A stretch of DNA of 8,553 nucleotides from CAZSBG01 sp964605145 (GCA_964605145.1 CAZSBG010000167.1:1-8553), one strand, 5' to 3'. Shown: positions 1 to 7,665, counted from the stretch's first letter. The notes: generated by a model from the sequence alone, not told the origin. Made by a program: numbers and translations.

Positions 1-2
1 AC

Positions 3-53
3 CATTCAGGCTATCTGGATTCCTTAATGCATTACAATGAATAATCCAGGTTA
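3..53 (+). repeat. Left copy of 51-bp terminal inverted repeat
   Basis: These 51 bases are the exact reverse complement of the last 51 bases of the window (8503-8553). Identity breaks at base 54, which is G here and A in the other copy when read in the same direction. The copy can fold on itself: CTGGATT (15-21) pairs with AATCCAG (43-49), and a 10-bp palindrome TAATGCATTA (25-34) lies in the loop. No coding potential is evident. It could be a dispersed palindromic repeat at which an assembly stopped, the end of a mobile element, or an assembly or amplification artefact. Its position at the very edge of the window makes the first or third option quite possible. Confidence 0.8.
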
Positions 54-101
54 GAGCGCACTCAAGAAAAAAAGTGATCAAAGGTTAAGCCAGAGATAGA
101 A

Positions 102-161
102 GTAAAGAAGAAGACTGAAATAAAGGGTATTTTTCAAAGCTTTCTTTATCTTTTTCTTTAC
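102..161 (+). promoter_or_regulatory. Possible leader stem-loop upstream of the operon
   Basis: A purine-rich arm at 102-114 (GTAAAGAAGAAGA) can pair with a pyrimidine-rich arm at 149-161 (TCTTTTTCTTTAC) over 13 positions with one G-U pair. The 34-nt loop holds a further short complementarity, ATAAAG (120-125) with CTTTAT (144-149). It lies 55 nt before the first start codon, so it would be in the 5' leader if transcription starts upstream. The arms are low-complexity and AT-rich, so chance is a real alternative. I found no convincing -35/-10 pair or Bacteroidetes-type promoter here. Confidence 0.25.
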
Positions 162-204
162 CTTTATCCACGTATTTGGGCTGCAACTTGAAAACCCTTT
201 GCTA

Positions 205-210
205 AGAGGA
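205..210 (+). promoter_or_regulatory. Ribosome binding site of the amidohydrolase gene
   Basis: AGAGGA ends 6 nt before ATG 217. It overlaps the codons that would follow an in-frame TTG at 199, so it supports ATG 217 and argues against the longer 542-residue reading. Confidence 0.7.
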
Positions 211-216
211 AAAAAA

Positions 217-1827
217 ATGTATGGTATAAAATACTTCGATTGTCACGCGTCGCTGGGTAAATGGTCGAATATGGAAGCGGAAGCGCCGTTTTCGGTTGAT
301 CGTATGCTGGACGACATGGAACGGTGCGGCATTCACGGAGCTTTGGTGTATCACAATTTCGCCAAAGAGCTTCAGCCATCCGTGGGCAATGATGAAATTC
401 TGGAGATATGCCGGGAACACCCGCGGTTGATCCCGTGCTGGGTGGGATTCCCGGATGTGAGCGGTCAATCGCCGGAAGGCTCTCGATTTGTACGCGACAT
501 GGTGGATAACGGTGTAAAGGCGGTAAAGCTGTTCCCGCGTTTGCATCGCTATTTTCTGGATAAGCGAACCATGGGTTCAATGCTGAATGCATTACAGGAA
601 GCGGAAATTCCCATGCTCATCGATTGTGGCATGTTTGCGCCGGAGTTAGAGCAAATTCACTGGGATGAAATTCCTCCACTTTACGACGATTTCCCTGAAT
701 TGAAAATCATTTTACACAATGTTCGATGGGAAGCGCTCAAATTCTTTCTGCCGTTACTGAGAGATTTTCCCAATCTGCATCTGGAGTTTTCATCCTGCCA
801 GGGAAGTTTGTTCTTTGAATTTCTGGTAGAAAAAATCGGGTCGGATCAACTGTTGTTTGGCACGGCCATGATGCAAAAGAGTCCCGGCGCGGCAAAAGCG
901 TTCGTCGACTATTCGGATATCAGTGACGAGCATCGGAGAAAAATCGCCGGCGGTAATTTGATACGCCTGCTGAAGCTGGATTCAGTTTTAAAGGATTATC
1001 CTGAGGTGGAAATCCAGGACAAAATTCTGCTCCAGGCCAGAACTGCTGAACCGATTGATGATATGGAGGTGATCGACTCGCACGCGCATTTCACAGAAAA
1101 GGGACGCTACGATATAGTCGATGGCTTGATGGGAAAATCCGACGCTGCCGGCCTGATCGAGCGAAACAGCCGCATTGGCGTGGATATCACCTGCGCCAGT
1201 CCGTGGAATGGCATTGCCGGGCGATTCCAATCCGGCAATGAGAGCACACGACAGGCAATTGCGGAGTTTCCTGATCAATTCATCGGCTACGCGACATTCG
1301 ATCCGAGATTTGTCACGGATTGGCCCACTGAACTGAGACGCTGCTACGAGGAAGCTGGCATGAAGGGAGTTAAACCCTATTTTCCGAAAAATGGCGTGCC
1401 CTACAACGATCCGTTGTACGACAAATGGTTCGAGTACGGAAACGAACACCACCTTTTTGCACTGATGCACATGTCGGAGAATTTCATTCGGGAAATGGAA
1501 GAACTGGCGCCGAAGTATCCTGAAATTAGTTTCATTTTGGCGCACTCCGGCTGGACGTGGAAGGTGGCCCGCGAACATGCAGCTCTCTCCAAAAAGTTCG
1601 AAAATGTGTTCTGCGAAATCACGTTCACCGCCGTAACGAATGGCATCATCGAATATCTCGTCCGCGAGATCGGTTCAGAAAAAGTGCTTTACGGTTCGGA
1701 CACGGTGATGCGCGATCCCATCCCGCAGTTTGGTTGGGTTGTTTACGCGGATATCTCAGAGGATGAAAAACGAAATGTCCTCGGCCGGAATATGCGAAAA
1801 ATTATTGACCGATGTCTTTTGCCGTAA
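217..1827 (+). CDS. Tandem-duplicated amidohydrolase (Amidohydrolase_2-like), degenerate N-terminal half
   Basis: The 536-residue protein carries two copies of a metal-dependent TIM-barrel hydrolase fold of the amidohydrolase-2 type (family of sugar-lactone hydrolases and aromatic decarboxylases). The C-terminal copy (about 283-536) has the expected metal and catalytic positions: D287-S-H289-A-H291 at strand 1, K386 (GVKPYF), H418 (LMHM), H443 (LAHSGW) and D495 (YGSD). The N-terminal copy (about 1-260) keeps the layout but not the residues: D8-C-H10-A-S12 lacks the second His, LIDCGM replaces the LMHM His, LHNVRW keeps H167, and FGTAMM (214-219) lacks the final Asp. Its likely role is structural or substrate-gating, an inference. 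There is no signal peptide, so it is probably cytoplasmic. First gene of the putative operon; a lactone or sugar-acid step is plausible but not shown. The usual family length is about 250-350 residues, so this one is doubled. Confidence 0.85.
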   Translation: MYGIKYFDCHASLGKWSNMEAEAPFSVDRMLDDMERCGIHGALVYHNFAKELQPSVGNDEILEICREHPRLIPCWVGFPDVSGQSPEGSRFVRDMVDNGVKAVKLFPRLHRYFLDKRTMGSMLNALQEAEIPMLIDCGMFAPELEQIHWDEIPPLYDDFPELKIILHNVRWEALKFFLPLLRDFPNLHLEFSSCQGSLFFEFLVEKIGSDQLLFGTAMMQKSPGAAKAFVDYSDISDEHRRKIAGGNLIRLLKLDSVLKDYPEVEIQDKILLQARTAEPIDDMEVIDSHAHFTEKGRYDIVDGLMGKSDAAGLIERNSRIGVDITCASPWNGIAGRFQSGNESTRQAIAEFPDQFIGYATFDPRFVTDWPTELRRCYEEAGMKGVKPYFPKNGVPYNDPLYDKWFEYGNEHHLFALMHMSENFIREMEELAPKYPEISFILAHSGWTWKVAREHAALSKKFENVFCEITFTAVTNGIIEYLVREIGSEKVLYGSDTVMRDPIPQFGWVVYADISEDEKRNVLGRNMRKIIDRCLLP

Positions 1828-1874
1828 TTTTATTCTATTGAATTTATTCTTGAAAAAATTATAAGTGATTAGGT

Positions 1875-1920
1875 GTTAGTCGTTAGATTTTAGACAAACA
1901 CTTAATTTCTAATAACTAAC
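1875..1920 (+). other. Intergenic stem-loop between the amidohydrolase and dehydrogenase genes
   Basis: GTTAGT (1875-1880) pairs with ACTAAC (1915-1920), and TTAGA (1883-1887) pairs with TCTAA (1908-1912), separated by one mismatch and a G-U pair. The loop is 20 nt. No T-run follows, so it does not look like an intrinsic terminator. It sits in the 113-nt gap between two genes read the same way, 20 nt before the next ATG, and could act in mRNA stability or partial uncoupling of the first gene. It may equally be a worn dispersed repeat. Confidence 0.35.
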
Positions 1921-1927
1921 CGCTTTT

Positions 1928-1932
1928 GAGGG
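1928..1932 (+). promoter_or_regulatory. Ribosome binding site of the dehydrogenase gene
   Basis: GAGGG lies 8 nt before ATG 1941. An in-frame TTG at 1926 overlaps this site, so ATG 1941, which gives the normal family start MNILVTL, is preferred. The next gene has a very similar pre-start string (AAGGG, 8 nt, then ATG). Confidence 0.65.
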
Positions 1933-1940
1933 TTTTATAC

Positions 1941-2942
1941 ATGAACATCCTGGTTACTCTCAATCCCACTCACTATCCCGGTATAATCAACGACGATGCA
2001 AAAGCCCGGCTGGAATCACTCGGGAATATTTATTATCGCAGCGACCTGAACGAGGAAACTTCTGAGGCGGAATATAATTCGCTGATTAAAAAATGCAATG
2101 CTGAAATTGTGGTTACCGGCTGGCATGGTCCCCGGATCACGCTGAAAATTTATCAGGATAATCCCCGGCTCAAATACATGTGTCACGTGTGCGGTACGGT
2201 GCGGAAGTTTGTTGAACTGGAAGCCATTGAAGCCGGCCTGCTTGTGTCCAACTGGGGCATCGTGATTGCCAGAAGTGTGGCCGAAGGTGCATTGATGATG
2301 ATTCTGGCCGGTTTGCGCCGGGTTACCTATTTTCAAATGGAAATGCACATTCGCATGGGCTGGCTGGGGCATCGTCAGAATATGGGGCTGCTTTATCAAA
2401 AAGTTGGTTTGTTCGGGCTCGGCGCCATTGCCCGGGAACTGGTCAAATTGCTCAAAATGTTCGACTGCCAGGTCTCTGCCTACGATCCTTTTTTCCCGGA
2501 TTCACTTTTCGACGAAATGGGAGTTAAGCGCGTTTCTTCGCTCGATGAGTTGTTTGAATCCAATCCCATCATTTCGGTTCATGCGGCCAATACACCGGAA
2601 AATTATCACATCATAAATCGTGACCTTTTAGCGAAGATTCCGGATGGAGGTCTCATCGTTAATACAGCTCGAGGCGCCATCATCGATGACAACGCTCTTA
2701 TCGCCGAGCTGAAGTCCTGCCGGATTGATGCCGCGCTGGATGTATTTGAAATCGAGCCGCTGGATCCGAACTCAGAATTCCGCGGCCTGGAAAACTGTCT
2801 GCTCATTCCGCACATGGCCGGACCTTCGTATGATCGCCGAATGGATATAGGTTATGTAGCTGTTGAGAATATCGAAAATTATATTCATGGGCGTGAGGTG
2901 AAAAATGTCATCACCCCTGATAAATATAAGATCATTACCTGA
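1941..2942 (+). CDS. D-isomer-specific 2-hydroxyacid dehydrogenase (NAD-binding, PGDH-like)
   Basis: The 333-residue protein is an NAD(P)-dependent oxidoreductase that interconverts a D-2-hydroxyacid and its 2-oxoacid. The Rossmann loop is G159-L-G161-A-I-A164, with Ala at the third Gly position of the usual motif. D182 (YDPF) ends the second strand and suggests preference for NAD. The catalytic triad is complete and normally spaced: R244 (NTARGAIID), E272 (FEIEPLD) and H291 (PHMAGP). Length is that of the short family members; it lacks the regulatory ACT domain of long phosphoglycerate dehydrogenases. Probably cytoplasmic. Between an amidohydrolase and a transporter in a polysaccharide-type cluster, a role with sugar-acid products (glyoxylate/hydroxypyruvate reductase-like) is more likely than serine biosynthesis, but the substrate is inference. 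Confidence 0.9.
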   Translation: MNILVTLNPTHYPGIINDDAKARLESLGNIYYRSDLNEETSEAEYNSLIKKCNAEIVVTGWHGPRITLKIYQDNPRLKYMCHVCGTVRKFVELEAIEAGLLVSNWGIVIARSVAEGALMMILAGLRRVTYFQMEMHIRMGWLGHRQNMGLLYQKVGLFGLGAIARELVKLLKMFDCQVSAYDPFFPDSLFDEMGVKRVSSLDELFESNPIISVHAANTPENYHIINRDLLAKIPDGGLIVNTARGAIIDDNALIAELKSCRIDAALDVFEIEPLDPNSEFRGLENCLLIPHMAGPSYDRRMDIGYVAVENIENYIHGREVKNVITPDKYKIIT

Positions 2943-3021
2943 GTTCCAAACATAAATAGATTGACCGACGAATTACACTTAATTCCTCATATATTTTAAA
3001 CCAGAAAAAAGGGCCTGATAC

Positions 3022-4965
3022 ATGACTCTTGGACTTCCTGCAATTGATTACATTGTGATTGGATTTTACCTGATTATCATGCTGGGTATAGGTTTTTACT
3101 TTTCTCGGTTCATGAAGGGGGGGAAGGATTTTTTTATTGGCGGCAATCTCATTCCCTGGTGGGTTGCCGGTATTTCACTTTACATGACGCTTTTTTCAGC
3201 GTGGACATTTACCGGTGCGGCCAGTTTCACCTATAACACAGGCTGGTATGGAATCCTTTTTTTCAGCACGTGGCCGGTTTCTTTCTTCATCGGTTTCAAA
3301 CTCATGGCAAAACGATGGCGGCGGACACGGGTGACCACACCTGTCGAGTATGTGGAATCCCGTTTCAATAAAACAACCCATCTTTTCCTGACGATTATTT
3401 TGGCGCTAAGCACCATGTACTGGCCGGCCCATCACCTGGCTTCTGTGGCAAAAATTTGCGCGCCAACCCTGTTTCCCAATTCCATGCTTGCCATTGATAT
3501 TATGATCTTCGTCCTTGGGATAATTATCCTTATTTATACGTTTTCCGGCGGGCTTTGGGCTGTCTGCATCACGGACGTCGTTCAATTTTTAATTTTGATT
3601 GCGATTTGCGCAGTCCTCATTCCTGTGGCGTTCATGTCGAAAGAATTGGGATCAGTCAGCGAATTTATCAATAGCGTCCCACCGTTGAAGTTCAACCATG
3701 AAATTCGCGGGACTTTTTACTCGTTCTGGTACCTGTTGGGTATTCCCGCAGCGTATATTTTCAGTTATGCCACCGGCGGAAATGCGCAGCGCTATTACAG
3801 TGTAAAGGATGAAAAATCAGCCGAAAAAGTTGGCTGGACTGCATTTGCCCTGTTTCTGTTCGCTCCTCTCTTGTTTGGATTGCCGCCACTCATTGGCAAG
3901 GTACTCTGGCCGGATATTAACATGCTCCAATATTTTGCCAATATCAGTAAAGCAGATGAAAACATTTATATCGCTGTGGTGTTGCATTACATGCCGGCTG
4001 GCATGGTGGGAATTTTCCTTTCTGCCATGATGGCAGCGTCCATGTCTGCCATGGACAGTGCTTGGAATGCGCTTTCATCCATCATATCAATTGATATCTA
4101 CAAAACTATTTTCAAACCAAATGCCACTGAAAAAGAGGTGTTGCTGGTGGGAAGGATTGTGGTGATCTTTCTCTGCGCGTTCGCTATTGCCATGGCATTG
4201 ACAATCACTCACAGCGAACACGGTGTTTTCACCTTCACCAATATCTTTTTTGGCCTCACCGGCATTCCTGTGGCCATACCGCTTTTCCTTGGATTAATAT
4301 CAAGAAAAATGTCGCGCTGGTCAGCGATTTCTTCAATAATCGCCGGGACGCTCATGGCATCCCTGGCTCGATTCGCGTTGAAATTCTCCCTGGGCCCGCA
4401 ATACCTGGTGACGGTTGGCATTACACTGCTGTTCATTTTCTTTTCCAATCCCACGGGGCGGTTATACCTCAAAGATCGACGTCATGCATTGGCCGGAAGT
4501 GTCGGGTTGGGTGCATTGCTCTGGGTTTTCTTCCTGTCGGTGAATATGAATTCGAATCTGTCTTTTGAGACGATTGGAACTGTGCTCTCTTCAGGATTCG
4601 CTTCTATCCTGGGTTCAGCATTTTTCTGGGTGACATTGGGCGCAATAGCGTTTATTCTGTTGTCCTATAAATTTTCCGGTATCTACGCGAGAGACCTGAC
4701 TGGCAGCCAGGACAATGTGAAAACTTTTTTCAAAAAGATGGATACGCCCATTGATTTTGAAAAAGAGGTACTGTCGCGCGGTGCAAAGGAAGCAAATGTT
4801 TTTCCACTCATCGGCGGTGTTTCCATGACGCTTTCCGTGCTGTCCTTGCTGGTTTTAATCGCACCTGCTGCCCGGGAGAGCATTGGCATCAACATTGCCG
4901 TCAGCGCCATTTTGTTTGTGATCGGATTAGGCATGTTCTTTTCAAAAAATCTTTTGAAAGATTGA
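3022..4965 (+). CDS. Sodium:solute symporter (SSS family)
   Basis: The 647-residue, very hydrophobic protein is an inner-membrane transporter expected to import a small solute with Na+. It starts in the family manner with a first helix (about 8-28) followed by GGKDFFIGG (33-41). FSGGLWAVCITDVVQF (175-190) matches the family signature around helix 5. MSAMDSAWNALSSIISIDIY (341-360) matches the helix-8 region that in vSGLT-type proteins supplies Na+-site serines (S342, S346 and S352/S353 are candidates). I count roughly 13-15 hydrophobic segments, with a hydrophilic stretch about 555-590 before the last two. GGG (3011-3013) precedes ATG 3022 by 8 nt. It lies 79 nt after the dehydrogenase and 25 nt before the lyase-like gene, so uptake of the lyase's sugar products is the natural inference. 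Substrate specificity cannot be read from sequence. Confidence 0.93.
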   Translation: MTLGLPAIDYIVIGFYLIIMLGIGFYFSRFMKGGKDFFIGGNLIPWWVAGISLYMTLFSAWTFTGAASFTYNTGWYGILFFSTWPVSFFIGFKLMAKRWRRTRVTTPVEYVESRFNKTTHLFLTIILALSTMYWPAHHLASVAKICAPTLFPNSMLAIDIMIFVLGIIILIYTFSGGLWAVCITDVVQFLILIAICAVLIPVAFMSKELGSVSEFINSVPPLKFNHEIRGTFYSFWYLLGIPAAYIFSYATGGNAQRYYSVKDEKSAEKVGWTAFALFLFAPLLFGLPPLIGKVLWPDINMLQYFANISKADENIYIAVVLHYMPAGMVGIFLSAMMAASMSAMDSAWNALSSIISIDIYKTIFKPNATEKEVLLVGRIVVIFLCAFAIAMALTITHSEHGVFTFTNIFFGLTGIPVAIPLFLGLISRKMSRWSAISSIIAGTLMASLARFALKFSLGPQYLVTVGITLLFIFFSNPTGRLYLKDRRHALAGSVGLGALLWVFFLSVNMNSNLSFETIGTVLSSGFASILGSAFFWVTLGAIAFILLSYKFSGIYARDLTGSQDNVKTFFKKMDTPIDFEKEVLSRGAKEANVFPLIGGVSMTLSVLSLLVLIAPAARESIGINIAVSAILFVIGLGMFFSKNLLKD

Positions 4966-4990
4966 AAAATAAAATTTCGATGAGTCAGCG

Positions 4991-7090
4991 ATGGGAAAAA
5001 AAATTACACGACGAAATTTTCTGGAACAGTCGGCTGTTTTTGGGGGAGCCGCATTTCTCCCTGGTATTATTTTAAATTCAGTCGGAGATGCTGCTTCGGG
5101 AATGCAAAAAAATATCGTGAAGCGATCTCGGCCAGGAATTTATGTGACTGGTGAAGAAATTCCCGGTTTGAATTCCATGGCGCAATTGAAGAACAAAGTC
5201 AAAACCGGGCATGCAAAGGAATTGTGGGAACAAATTAAAACAAAGGCCGAGGCTGAATGCCGGCTGAACCCGCTCGCTCCTGCCTCCATGTTCCCGGGAC
5301 GAAATGAAAGCGCAGCAAAACACAGCAATCCTGACTGGACGGTGTGTAATGAAGCCGGGGGACGAATGTTGCGCGCTGCTCTGGTTCATCTGGTCACAGG
5401 AGAAGTAGATTTCAAGATAAACGCGCTGCAGCAAATGGAAGCGTTATTCGATCAGAAACTCTGGCCGAAATGGATGGATCAGGCGCATGAGCGATTCGGT
5501 CATACGGCAGACTTGCGAACCGGCATGCTTTCGTTGGATGTGGCGTTGGCGTTCGACTGGCTTTACACATCGCTGTCGGAGTCGGAGCGGGCATTCATCA
5601 TCGATGGAATCGACCGGCAGGGCGTACAGCCGTATTTGACTTCCATCGCCCAAAATCCGTGGTGGACAAAAGATTTGAATAACTGGCTCACTGTAATCGT
5701 CGGTGGCTTCGGCATTGCCGGCATGGCGCTTGGCGAGGATCACCCGGATTCCAGAAAACTGATTGATATTTCCATTCCGCTCATGGAAAAATATATGAGC
5801 ATTTACGGGCCGGAAGGCGAGTTTAACGAATCTGTGGCCTATGCCAACGCAACCAAGCTGGTGGTGAATTATTATCTGGCGCTGTATTATTGGTCGCGCG
5901 GCGGCGATAATCGATTAGCCCAGCGACCATTCCCTGAGACATGTTACTGGAAAATGTATTTGACCCTGCCCCCGGGTCGTGTGGCCGCTTTCGGCGATGC
6001 GCACGTGGATGCTTTCCCTGAAGTAAAATATGTGGCTGCGGTTGCAGGTGTGGTTCGCGATCGGATATTGCAGTGGTTTTATCTGCAAAACGCGCCGCAA
6101 ACCGCAGATCCGCTGCAACTGCTCTGGTACGATCCGACGCTTGAGCCGGAGAGTCCCGAGGGCAAATTGCCGTTGGGTAAAGCATCTTTTGCCCATGGCG
6201 CCTGTGTCAGCAGCAGATCGAACTGGAACCCGAACGCAGCGGCGTGCGTTGTTTATGGGAAGGCCGGTCGTGAAGAAAATCACGAGCACAACGATCTTGG
6301 ACAGGTGTGCATCGATGGGTACGGCGAACGGCTGGTTGTTGATCTGGGCTCTCCCTCCGGCTATCCGGTTGATTTCTTTGATGAGAATCGCTGGAAGTAT
6401 TATAACGCATCGATTTTAGGCCATAACATCCTCATGTTTGGCGGACGCGAATTAAAGGTCCCGCAGCGGGAGAGGGGCGAGAAGTTTGGCGAGGCATTGA
6501 AACAAATTCAGGGAAAAATAGTCCAGTCTTTTTTTGATGATGAAATTGGCAGCTACTGGCGGTGCGATTTAACGCAAGCTTACTCGGGCGTCGAATCGGT
6601 GTTTCGAACTGTGGTGCATTTTTTTCCGGGAATCGTTGCCGTGCTGGATGAGGCGGCGCTTTTCAGGGTAGAAGAAATATCGTTGCGCTGGCATACAATT
6701 AACCGCAGCGTACCTGATGAGTCCGGGAATTTTATCGTGGAAGGAGAAGGTGCAAGGCTGGTCGGACGGGTTGCCAATTTGAACGGGCAAGAAATGAAAA
6801 TGATGCGAAATGAGCACGGATACAATCCACCGTTCGACAAGAATAGGTTGGGTGAACCGCTGGAACAACGGAATGAAAGTTATGTCGAAGCCAAATTTAA
6901 TAGTCGTAAGTGTCGATTGTTGACTTTGTTTGCGGTAGAGAAAAAAACAGAGACGCATCATGTGTGGAAAAAAGTCCCAAAGGGCTGGCAGGTGAAGGTA
7001 GAAGCATCAGAGTTTCACGTGCATGTTTCCGAGTCCTGTCTATCTATTGTAAATGTGCTGGCGGAAAAAGAATTGAAAATTGATTTTTAG
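4991..7090 (+). CDS. Tat-exported heparinase II/III-like protein (putative polysaccharide lyase)
   Basis: The 699-residue protein begins with a twin-arginine signal: T6-R7-R8-N-F-L, then a hydrophobic stretch to about residue 30, so it is probably exported folded to the periplasm. Residues about 60-340 form an all-helical region like the alpha/alpha toroid of heparinase II/III and alginate lyases, with N230-N231-W232 and Y284 (SVAYANA) at candidate catalytic positions. Residues about 390-690 form the beta-rich heparinase II/III domain: H431-E-H433-N-D435, D451 (VVDLG) and H478 (GHNI). H433, D451 and H478 are candidate Zn ligands by analogy with heparinase II. Uronic-acid polysaccharide cleavage by beta-elimination is the family activity; the substrate is unknown. 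Start 4991 is chosen for the Tat signal, although no strong Shine-Dalgarno is visible. The 25-nt gap after the symporter suggests translational coupling. Last gene of the operon. Confidence 0.88.
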   Translation: MGKKITRRNFLEQSAVFGGAAFLPGIILNSVGDAASGMQKNIVKRSRPGIYVTGEEIPGLNSMAQLKNKVKTGHAKELWEQIKTKAEAECRLNPLAPASMFPGRNESAAKHSNPDWTVCNEAGGRMLRAALVHLVTGEVDFKINALQQMEALFDQKLWPKWMDQAHERFGHTADLRTGMLSLDVALAFDWLYTSLSESERAFIIDGIDRQGVQPYLTSIAQNPWWTKDLNNWLTVIVGGFGIAGMALGEDHPDSRKLIDISIPLMEKYMSIYGPEGEFNESVAYANATKLVVNYYLALYYWSRGGDNRLAQRPFPETCYWKMYLTLPPGRVAAFGDAHVDAFPEVKYVAAVAGVVRDRILQWFYLQNAPQTADPLQLLWYDPTLEPESPEGKLPLGKASFAHGACVSSRSNWNPNAAACVVYGKAGREENHEHNDLGQVCIDGYGERLVVDLGSPSGYPVDFFDENRWKYYNASILGHNILMFGGRELKVPQRERGEKFGEALKQIQGKIVQSFFDDEIGSYWRCDLTQAYSGVESVFRTVVHFFPGIVAVLDEAALFRVEEISLRWHTINRSVPDESGNFIVEGEGARLVGRVANLNGQEMKMMRNEHGYNPPFDKNRLGEPLEQRNESYVEAKFNSRKCRLLTLFAVEKKTETHHVWKKVPKGWQVKVEASEFHVHVSESCLSIVNVLAEKELKIDF

Positions 7091-7241
7091 GATTCGTAAT
7101 AGAATATGTCCATGGAATACGTGGAAAAGCGCGGAAAGATATCTATATTAGTGGTACTAAAAAGAGTGACCAGTCATGAGTTTGTGCAACATCTATCAAA
7201 ATTATTTATAAAGTGATTCTAAAATGCATTGATGCGTCCCT

Positions 7242-7440
7242 GTTCAACCCTTTCAGGGTTGTGAAATATTTCCGGAAATGATCTTTACTACAAACGTTAA
7301 ACACCTTCGGTGTTTTTTTAGAATTAGGTTGATCAGATTTTTTTTAACCATGTTTTGATTGGCAGAGAAGAATCCCGAAGGGATTCAACGTTTGTAGTAG
7401 AGTGGAGACACAAAGAACAACAACTCCGAAGGAGTTGAAC
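7242..7440 (+). repeat. Composite four-hairpin repeat, unit 1
   Basis: A 199-bp nested inverted repeat bounded by GTTCAAC and GTTGAAC. It holds four 17-nt hairpins, each a perfect 7-bp stem around a 3-nt loop: h1 7245-7261 (CAACCCT stem, TTC loop), h2 7299-7315 (AAACACC, TTC), h3 7370-7386 (GAATCCC, GAA), h4 7421-7437 (CAACTCC, GAA). Directly inside, TACTACAAACGTT (7286-7298) and its exact complement (7387-7399) abut h2 and h3, so the right arm is an inverted version of the left arm. Unit 1 differs from unit 2 at about 7 of 199 positions, none inside a hairpin. It covers most of the gene-free stretch after the operon. Most like a REP/BIME element served by the adjacent transposase. Confidence 0.9.
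7299..7319 (+). terminator. Hairpin h2 of unit 1 with T-run, possible operon terminator
   Basis: AAACACC-TTC-GGTGTTT (7299-7315) is followed by T residues so that a run of seven T spans 7313-7319. The stem is short and half A-T, so it would be a weak intrinsic terminator. It is the first hairpin plus T-run after the lyase-like gene, 208 nt past its stop, and could end the operon transcript. The same arrangement occurs in units 2 and 3. Confidence 0.45.
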
Positions 7441-7472
7441 ATTGGTGTGAGGGTAATCGTTAAAATGGTGAT
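7441..7472 (+). repeat. 32-bp inter-unit spacer, copy 1
   Basis: This spacer joins unit 1 to unit 2. It matches the spacer after unit 3 (8370-8401) at 30 of 32 positions, so it belongs to the repeated structure and is not random filler. At the unit 2 / unit 3 junction its place is taken by the transposase gene. Both begin and end with AT at the junctions. Confidence 0.8.
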
Positions 7473-7529
7473 GTTCAACCCTTTCAGGGTTGTGAAATAT
7501 TTCTGGAATTGGTCTTTACTACAAACGTT

Positions 7530-7550
7530 AAACACCTTCGGTGTTTTTTT
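7530..7550 (+). terminator. Hairpin h2 of unit 2 with T-run, possible terminator or insulator
   Basis: AAACACC-TTC-GGTGTTT with a run of seven T (7544-7550). It lies 143 nt before the transposase start at 7693 and could stop read-through from the catabolic operon into the transposase. The short stem makes it a weak candidate. Confidence 0.35.
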
Positions 7551-7659
7551 AGAATTAAGTTGATCAGATTTTTTTTAACCATGTTTTGATTGGCAGGGAA
7601 GAATCCCGAAGGGATTCAACGTTTGTAGTAGAGTGGAAACACAAAGAATAACAACTCCG

Positions 7660-7665
7660 AAGGAG
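7660..7665 (+). promoter_or_regulatory. Shine-Dalgarno embedded in hairpin h4 ahead of the transposase
   Basis: AAGGAG spans the GAA loop and the 3' stem of hairpin h4 (7652-7668). It ends 6 nt before ATG 7672, which is in frame with the transposase. In the folded state GGAG is paired with CTCC of the 5' stem, so initiation there would need the hairpin to open. A second site, GGAG at 7681-7684, lies 8 nt before the alternative ATG 7693 and is outside the hairpin. In units 1 and 3 the same Shine-Dalgarno is followed by ATT and no ATG. Confidence 0.55.

Noticed and set aside
199..216. Upstream TTG start for the amidohydrolase
   Set aside because: The Shine-Dalgarno AGAGGA lies inside this stretch, at proper distance from ATG 217.
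1..216. Promoter for the operon
   Set aside because: Only loose matches were found (for example TTGAAA at 188-193 with no partner, and TACCTTTA at 159-166), which are too weak in AT-rich sequence to call.
988..1578. 196-residue open frame on the - strand
   Set aside because: It is antisense to the strongly supported amidohydrolase, has no recognisable motif and no convincing ribosome binding site.
1926..1940. Upstream TTG start for the dehydrogenase
   Set aside because: GAGGG overlaps the TTG and is spaced for ATG 1941, which also gives the usual family N-terminus.
5823..6419. Overlapping open frames on both strands inside the heparinase-like gene (up to 129 residues)
   Set aside because: They are rich in Arg, Cys and Pro, as out-of-frame readings tend to be, and lie over the conserved heparinase II/III motifs.
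7148..7160. TTAGT-GGT-ACTAA hairpin as a terminator after the heparinase-like gene
   Set aside because: The stem is only 5 bp and nearly all A-T, and it is followed by A residues rather than T on the + strand.
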